DNA of 32,600 nucleotides from NCBI GenBank assembly GCA_029288615.1, contig JARIGV010000037.1, positions 1-32,600 on the forward strand, in the 5' to 3' direction. A model generated the notes under the pieces. It saw only the letters and a list, made by a program, of their open reading frames with translations, did no database searches and was not told where the DNA came from. Positions 29,232-32,600 of the stretch are shown here, piece by piece. This stretch comes from Candidatus Tayloriibacteriota bacterium. Lineage in GTDB: Bacteria > Patescibacteriota > Minisyncoccia > Phycocordibacterales > CAIRYW01. The translations under genes were made by a program, and so were the position numbers. Position 1 is the stretch's first letter; each line of letters opens with the position of its first letter.

Positions 29232-29668
29232 TATTTTAATTTATTTTTATATTTCTCAAACACTACGGGCACACCAGGATGTAATTCTTCTTTTGCGGGA
29301 ACGGTATCAAAGGTAAACCATTTAACATCATCAAACTTATGTGGCTCGCCATTCTTTACCATGGTCGGATCAACAAAAACTTTAAAATCGAGAGCGATCC
29401 AATGTGTCCTCTTTCCTTCGTGCTCACGATGCATGTCACGATATCCGAGAAATTCAAAATCTAGAATATCAGTACAATATTCTTCTTTTATTTCCTTTCG
29501 AAGTGTTTCTTCAACATTCTCATCGAATTCTATTCCTCCACCACCAATATCCCACTTCCCTCTTTCGTCACGGCAATTTTGGCCTCGTTTCGACATCACA
29601 AAATTCCCTTTGCCATCATGACAGAAATAAATGACCGCAATACCGGTATAGTCGATGCCTTTTTGCAT
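29231..29668 (-). CDS. NUDIX hydrolase
   Basis: A 145-aa NUDIX protein. The Nudix box reads GGGGIEFDENVEETLRKEIKEEY, fitting GX5EX7REUXEEXGU with the RE replaced by KE and the last Gly shifted. WDIGGG before it and GKRTHWIALDFKVFVD after it are family-like. I chose the ATG at 29668 (MQKGIDYTGIAVIYF) because TATAAT (29675-29680) lies 6 nt upstream; the longer reading to 29749 would overlap the tRNA-Leu promoter region. Substrate unknown; coupled to the MazG-like gene. Confidence 0.87.
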   Translation of the reverse strand: MQKGIDYTGIAVIYFCHDGKGNFVMSKRGQNCRDERGKWDIGGGGIEFDENVEETLRKEIKEEYCTDILDFEFLGYRDMHREHEGKRTHWIALDFKVFVDPTMVKNGEPHKFDDVKWFTFDTVPAKEELHPGVPVVFEKYKNKLK

Positions 29669-29710
29669 ATCGCAATTATAGTGTGAAAATCCGTGACCAC
29701 AAATATGTAT

Positions 29711-29738
29711 TTGAAAGTTTCTCAAATATTGGTATAGT
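29711..29738 (+). promoter_or_regulatory. tRNA-Leu promoter
   Basis: -35 TTGAAA (29711-29716), 16-nt spacer, -10 TATAGT (29733-29738), with a predicted start about 5 nt before the tRNA. Confidence 0.7.
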
Positions 29739-29749
29739 ATCGGGCACAT

Positions 29750-29833
29750 GCGCAGGTGTCGAAACTGGTAGACGAACTACCTTGAGGTGGTAGCGCCCGC
29801 AAGGGCATGGAGGTTCGAGTCCTCTCCTGCGCA
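29750..29833 (+). tRNA. tRNA-Leu (anticodon GAG)
   Basis: Class II tRNA. Acceptor GCGCAGG/CCTGCGC (29750-29756/29826-29832), anticodon stem CTACC/GGTAG around TTGAGGT (anticodon GAG), a long variable arm CGCCCGCAAGGGCA, T-arm GGAGG/CCTCT with TTCGAGT, discriminator A. No encoded CCA. Confidence 0.96.
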
Positions 29834-29846
29834 CACAATAAAAATT

Positions 29847-29871
29847 GCCCGAGTTTTCTCTCGGGCTTTTT
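29847..29871 (+). terminator. intrinsic terminator of tRNA-Leu
   Basis: GCCCGAG (29847-29853), loop TTTTCT, CTCGGGC (29860-29866), followed by TTTTT. Confidence 0.92.
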
Positions 29872-29883
29872 CATACCACTTAC

Positions 29884-30120
29884 TCAAAAGATCGGTCCAT
29901 CAGAGCGATGCGACATTGGCACATAATCCTCTTTTGGAGGAAGTGCCCACGTTACCATGCTATGACTCACTCTTTTGCGCACAACTAATCTTCTCTCCAC
30001 AGTATTGATCTGCTCCCACCCCTCTTCATATTCACCCTCATCAGAACCTAGATCCCACTCTTCATTTCCGGCCTGAGTCTTATAGACGCGACCAACAACA
30101 CCTTGAGCTTTGATTGTCAT
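29884..30120 (-). CDS. hypothetical 78-aa acidic protein
   Basis: Starts MTIKAQGVVGRVYKTQAGNE and contains an acidic middle (DLGSDEGEYEEGWEQ) followed by a beta-like segment (ERRLVVRKRVSHSMVTWALP). No signal or membrane segment. Codon use is ordinary. It stands alone between the tRNA-Leu terminator (opposite strand) and the rplS terminator. No family recognised; it could be a small beta-barrel or ribosome-associated protein, but that is a guess. Confidence 0.55.
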   Translation of the reverse strand: MTIKAQGVVGRVYKTQAGNEEWDLGSDEGEYEEGWEQINTVERRLVVRKRVSHSMVTWALPPKEDYVPMSHRSDGPIF

Positions 30121-30161
30121 ATCTTATTAAGTGGCTACAAAGAACTTTGTTTCTGTTCGCC

Positions 30162-30199
30162 AGACAAAAACAAAACAAGCCCCGAATTGAGGCTTGTTT
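30162..30199 (-). terminator. intrinsic terminator of rplS
   Basis: AAACAAGCC (30173-30181) pairs with GGCTTGTTT (30191-30199), followed on the minus strand by TGTTTTTG. It lies 35 bp past the rplS stop. Confidence 0.9.
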
Positions 30200-30234
30200 A
30201 AGATTTCAAATTAGTTAAAGTCAAAAACAAACCC

Positions 30235-30660
30235 CTATTCTGGCTTGTTTTCTGGATGAGATTCAGTGGCGGCTACTTCAGCAACTTCAGGCTCATCATT
30301 TCGCATCATTTCCATTCGCATTCGCTTTGAGATTTCTTTCGCAGCCTTCTTTCGGATGTAGTAAAGCTTTGCCTTGCGAACCTTAGCTCGCTTTGTGATT
30401 TCAACTTTGTCGATAAGCGGAGAGTAGAGAGGAAAAACCTTCTCAACACCGTAGCCTCCAGCAACACGTCGTACTGTAAATGTAGCTCCAGCTTCTGTAC
30501 CGTGCTTTCGTGCAAGGACAAGTCCCTCGAACATCTGAATTCGAGTCTTTCCTTTTTCCTGGATCTTCTGATAGACCTTCACAGTGTCTCCAGATCGAAT
30601 ATCGAGCTTCTTTCGCTCGTCGATATTTACTGGTGAAGTCTTTGTATTTACGGCTGTCAT
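30235..30660 (-). CDS. rplS: 50S ribosomal protein L19
   Basis: Bridges the large and small subunits near the 30S interface. The core (residues about 15-115) shows FEGLVLARKHGTEAGATFTVRR, YGVEKVFPLYSPLIDKVEI and KRAKVRKAKLYYIRKKAAKE, all conserved L19 features. The C-terminal 25 residues form an acidic extension (NDEPEVAEVAATESHPENKPE region) beyond the roughly 115-aa E. coli protein. Promoter TTGCTT-N17-TATAGT at 30671-30699 gives a leader of only a few nt. It is separate from trmD/rimM, its usual neighbours elsewhere. Confidence 0.96.
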   Translation of the reverse strand: MTAVNTKTSPVNIDERKKLDIRSGDTVKVYQKIQEKGKTRIQMFEGLVLARKHGTEAGATFTVRRVAGGYGVEKVFPLYSPLIDKVEITKRAKVRKAKLYYIRKKAAKEISKRMRMEMMRNDEPEVAEVAATESHPENKPE

Positions 30661-30666
30661 AGTGGC

Positions 30667-30699
30667 AAAGACTATATCAAATAGTCTTTATTTAAGCAA
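30667..30699 (-). promoter_or_regulatory. rplS promoter overlapping a 9-bp inverted repeat
   Basis: -35 TTGCTT (30694-30699), 17-nt spacer, -10 TATAGT (30671-30676). A perfect repeat AAAGACTAT (30667-30675)/ATAGTCTTT (30681-30689) covers the -10 and spacer. It could be an operator or the 3' hairpin of the upstream pseudouridine synthase message. Confidence 0.6.
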
Positions 30700-31422
30700 C
30701 TCTGAGCTCTTTACTCCCATCTTTTTGAAGGCTTCCTCAAAATCGGCCGGAAATGGAGCCTTTATCTCCCTTTTGCTACCGTCGAGGTCCTCAAAGGAAA
30801 TCCTTCCGGCGTGGAGTGCAAGCCTTTGAAAACCAAGCAGAGCTTCCCTATGAGGTGCATATAAAGGATCGCAAACAATTGAATGATGAATCGCCTTAAG
30901 ATGCACGCGAATCTGGTGGGTACGTCCTGTAAGTGGCCATACCTCAAGGCATGAAACTTCGCTTTCGCTTTTTAGTGTTCGAAATTTTGTATGCGCTTCG
31001 CGAAGCTCGCCCTTAGCCCCAGAACCAGCCACTCTTTTTCCAAGTGCGCCACGGCCTATGGGAAGATCAATCGTCCCTCGCTCCTCAGACATTTTTCCGT
31101 AGACGAATGCAAAATATGTTTTCTTCACCTCTCTGTTTTGAAACTGCTCTTTAAGGTAGGCGTATCCTTCTGGAGTTCTAGCAACAAGAAGCACTCCCGA
31201 AGTGTCTTTGTCGATACGGTGTACAATGCCCGGGCGAAGAATTCTCTCTCCATTTGAAAGGATCATTGGCTCGCCCACCTCAGCAATCTTTGGATATTTT
31301 TCCAAGAGAAAATCGACAACAGTAAAAAATTCATTTTTCCCGTCCGGATGCACAGCAATACCTGCCGGCTTATTCAGAGCCACAACATTTTCATTTTCAA
31401 AAAGAATCTCGATCCTATCCAT
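30688..31422 (-). CDS. RluA-family RNA pseudouridine synthase
   Basis: Isomerises uridine to pseudouridine in rRNA or tRNA. The 244-aa protein has the catalytic Asp in GIVHRIDKDTSGVLLVART, the start VVALNKPAGIAVHP, the KTYFAFVYG strand and GRTHQIRVHLKAI. The N-terminal S4 domain of RluC/RluD is absent, so the target cannot be named. It overlaps the upstream DUF475 gene by 8 bp, indicating coupling. It ends just upstream of the rplS promoter. Confidence 0.93.
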   Translation of the reverse strand: MDRIEILFENENVVALNKPAGIAVHPDGKNEFFTVVDFLLEKYPKIAEVGEPMILSNGERILRPGIVHRIDKDTSGVLLVARTPEGYAYLKEQFQNREVKKTYFAFVYGKMSEERGTIDLPIGRGALGKRVAGSGAKGELREAHTKFRTLKSESEVSCLEVWPLTGRTHQIRVHLKAIHHSIVCDPLYAPHREALLGFQRLALHAGRISFEDLDGSKREIKAPFPADFEEAFKKMGVKSSELLK

Positions 31423-32338
31423 GAATTTCTTTTTTCTTTAGATGTATTTTTGATTTCACAAAGAAGAATCCAACAATGAGGAATGTAACAAGCGGTGACA
31501 ACCATTCTGGGATCGCATGGCCAAATGCATCCATAAGCATAATAATGCCAAGGAAAAGGATTGAGTACATCGCTCCATTTTTAAGATAAATATATTTCTT
31601 GATATTCTCAATATTTCCTACTGTGAGCTGACGAAGGACCACCGCACCAATACCATTTCCAAGAATTATAAGTGGCACAGAAAGTGTGAAAGCGAAAGCG
31701 CCAAGAACTCCGTCGATTGAAAATGTTGCATCGATAATTTCAAGAAAAAGAATTTTCGAGATGTCAGAACGAGCACCGCTTATGAGAGCGGTCTCCTGTT
31801 TTTCTGCATTCTCTTTAAATCCTTGTGTTATGAAAAACGCAGATGAACCAACGACAATTCCAAATCCCATGATCGGATTTATATGAAGTGCTGGCCAGAC
31901 GAGGACACAGAGAAGAAGCGAAGCTGCTGCATAAAACCAAATGCTTTGTGCGTGAAAAAATTTTTCTACTCCGAGACCGTAATGTTTCTCTTCCATAAAG
32001 AGCCAATGGAGAAAAAGAAAAAGAAGAAATACTCCACCTGCTGCAAGGAGGATTGGCGAAGATGCTTCGATTGCGGCATGAATACTTGGATCTCCAGAAA
32101 ATGTCGCAGTAAGAGAACCCCAGAGACCAAGAGAAGGATTTGAGATGAAAACAATGAGCCATGGCAAAAGACCTCGAACGACAAACACTGCAAAAATAAG
32201 TCCCCAGAGAAGAAACCAATTTTTAGCCTTTGTAGACATGCCAGAAAGTACCTCCGCATTGATAACTGCGTTATCGATAGAAGAAATGATCTCGAAAACC
32301 GCGAGACCTAGAACGGTAAGAATGTATGTAAAAATCAT
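31415..32338 (-). CDS. TerC/DUF475-family integral membrane protein
   Basis: A 307-aa polytopic protein with about eight hydrophobic segments. The paired acidic motifs FEIISSIDNAVINAEVLSGM (TM1) and LEIIDATFSIDGVLGAFAFT (central) are the hallmark of TerC-related DUF475 proteins, where intramembrane acidic residues are thought to bind metal. The C-terminus is basic (KSKIHLKKKEIHG). TerC relatives are linked to metal (Mn) export and loading of secreted enzymes in some bacteria; the role of DUF475 itself is not established. It overlaps the pseudouridine synthase gene by 8 bp. Confidence 0.88.
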   Translation of the reverse strand: MIFTYILTVLGLAVFEIISSIDNAVINAEVLSGMSTKAKNWFLLWGLIFAVFVVRGLLPWLIVFISNPSLGLWGSLTATFSGDPSIHAAIEASSPILLAAGGVFLLFLFLHWLFMEEKHYGLGVEKFFHAQSIWFYAAASLLLCVLVWPALHINPIMGFGIVVGSSAFFITQGFKENAEKQETALISGARSDISKILFLEIIDATFSIDGVLGAFAFTLSVPLIILGNGIGAVVLRQLTVGNIENIKKYIYLKNGAMYSILFLGIIMLMDAFGHAIPEWLSPLVTFLIVGFFFVKSKIHLKKKEIHG

Positions 32339-32440
32339 GGAAATAGTGTAGCAGAATTTGATTTTCTAGCGAAACAAGAGAAGACTTCCCTTTTTTCAAA
32401 AAATACTATAGATTAGTGGGTACATTCTAATAAGAAGAAT
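32339..32440. other. intergenic leader upstream of the tRNA-Val fragment
   Basis: No gene seen. It contains TATAGA-like and TACATT boxes (around 32407-32412 and 32421-32426) that may serve the tRNA-Val unit, with no convincing -35. Confidence 0.4.
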
Positions 32441-32462
32441 GCGCGATTAGCTGTTTTGGTAG
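32441..32462 (+). repeat. truncated copy of the tRNA-Val 5' half
   Basis: Matches tRNA-Val positions 32496-32517 at 19 of 22 bases; only the CAG after the first D-stem bases differs (GTT). It covers the acceptor 5' strand and most of the D-arm and lies 55 bp upstream of the intact gene in the same orientation. Confidence 0.85.
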
Positions 32463-32495
32463 GTCCATCAGATAATTGCTGAACGTTCTGAATAT

Positions 32496-32568
32496 GCGCG
32501 ATTAGCTCAGTTGGTAGAGCAGCTCGTTTACACCGAGAAGGTCGGGGGTTCAAGTCCCTCATCGCGCA
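32496..32568 (+). tRNA. tRNA-Val (anticodon UAC)
   Basis: Acceptor GCGCGAT/ATCGCGC (32496-32502/32561-32567), D-arm GCTC/GAGC, anticodon loop TTTACAC with anticodon TAC in a stem with a mismatched outer pair, T-arm GGGGG/CCCTC-type with TTCAAGT. No CCA encoded. Confidence 0.94.
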
Positions 32569-32582
32569 CAAAATGAAAAACG

Positions 32583-32600
32583 CCTTGGTTTATTCCAAGG
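32583..32600 (+). terminator. probable terminator of tRNA-Val (cut by window end)
   Basis: CCTTGG (32583-32588), loop TTTATT, CCAAGG at the very end of the window. The T-run would lie outside. Confidence 0.6.

Noticed and set aside
1-32600. CRISPR array, insertion sequence or prophage genes
   Set aside because: No regularly spaced repeats, transposase, integrase or phage structural genes were seen.
1-32600. Recoded TGA (as in some CPR lineages)
   Set aside because: TGA serves as a plausible stop at the 9705-9923 gene, and conserved genes have no in-frame TGA at glycine positions.

Overview
The window looks like part of a chromosome from a small-genome bacterium of the Candidate Phyla Radiation (Patescibacteria), most likely Parcubacteria-type. 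The grounds are short, tightly packed genes, A+T-rich coding sequence, an ECF-sigma/HlyD/MacB-like export locus with DUF5666-type proteins, almost no biosynthetic genes outside nucleotide and folate metabolism, and very few Shine-Dalgarno sequences. Many genes instead have a -10 hexamer only 6-9 nt before the start codon, which suggests leaderless mRNAs. The genetic code appears standard. The lineage call is inference from gene content; no 16S rRNA is present.

Layout. 1-2100: a small Tat-signal protein, the tRNA hydroxylase TrhO and a DoxX-like membrane protein with a Cys/His-rich tail. 2100-9420: arginyl-tRNA synthetase plus a nearly complete dTMP supply set (thymidylate kinase, serine hydroxymethyltransferase, thymidylate synthase, dihydrofolate reductase, dCTP deaminase, dUTPase); FolD at 12.6-13.5 kb completes the folate side. 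A G+C-rich candidate small RNA and a 71-aa orphan gene lie between tmk and glyA. 9420-14900: small membrane proteins, the secE-nusG-rplK operon, a SIMPL-domain protein, FolD, a TyrA-like dehydrogenase and an unrecognised 145-aa protein, many of them followed directly by an intrinsic terminator. 15000-21620: UppP, then a seven-gene minus-strand operon running from an ECF sigma factor through a probable anti-sigma membrane protein, an anchored DUF5666-like protein, a membrane-fusion protein, an ABC ATPase and a MacB-type permease to a second DUF5666-like protein. 21676-25077: a small membrane protein, glycogen synthase and alpha-glucan phosphorylase.

25078-25475 holds no convincing protein gene. 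It carries a long, highly structured RNA candidate (about 360 nt) with a -10 box, several GNRA/UUCG-capped hairpins, a possible long-range pairing and an intrinsic terminator. I do not recognise the family, and I consider this the strongest candidate for something undescribed. 25474-28500: a phosphomannomutase-like HAD phosphatase, a secreted protein with three DUF5666-like repeats and an MFS transporter. 28511-28869: tRNA-His(GUG), with direct and inverted copies of its own 3' end scattered downstream, building a long palindrome and a tRNA-like closed fold. 28926-32600: MazG-like and NUDIX hydrolases, tRNA-Leu(GAG), ribosomal protein L19, a pseudouridine synthase, a DUF475/TerC-like membrane protein, and tRNA-Val(UAC) preceded by a truncated copy of its own 5' half.

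How it works together: the cell can make and sanitise dTTP (Dcd, Dut, ThyA, DHFR, GlyA, FolD, Tmk, MazG, NUDIX), stores or mobilises glucan (GlgA/GlgP), recycles the undecaprenyl carrier (UppP), and runs an envelope export or stress module under its own ECF sigma factor. All calls come from reading the sequence; no searches or folding programs were run.
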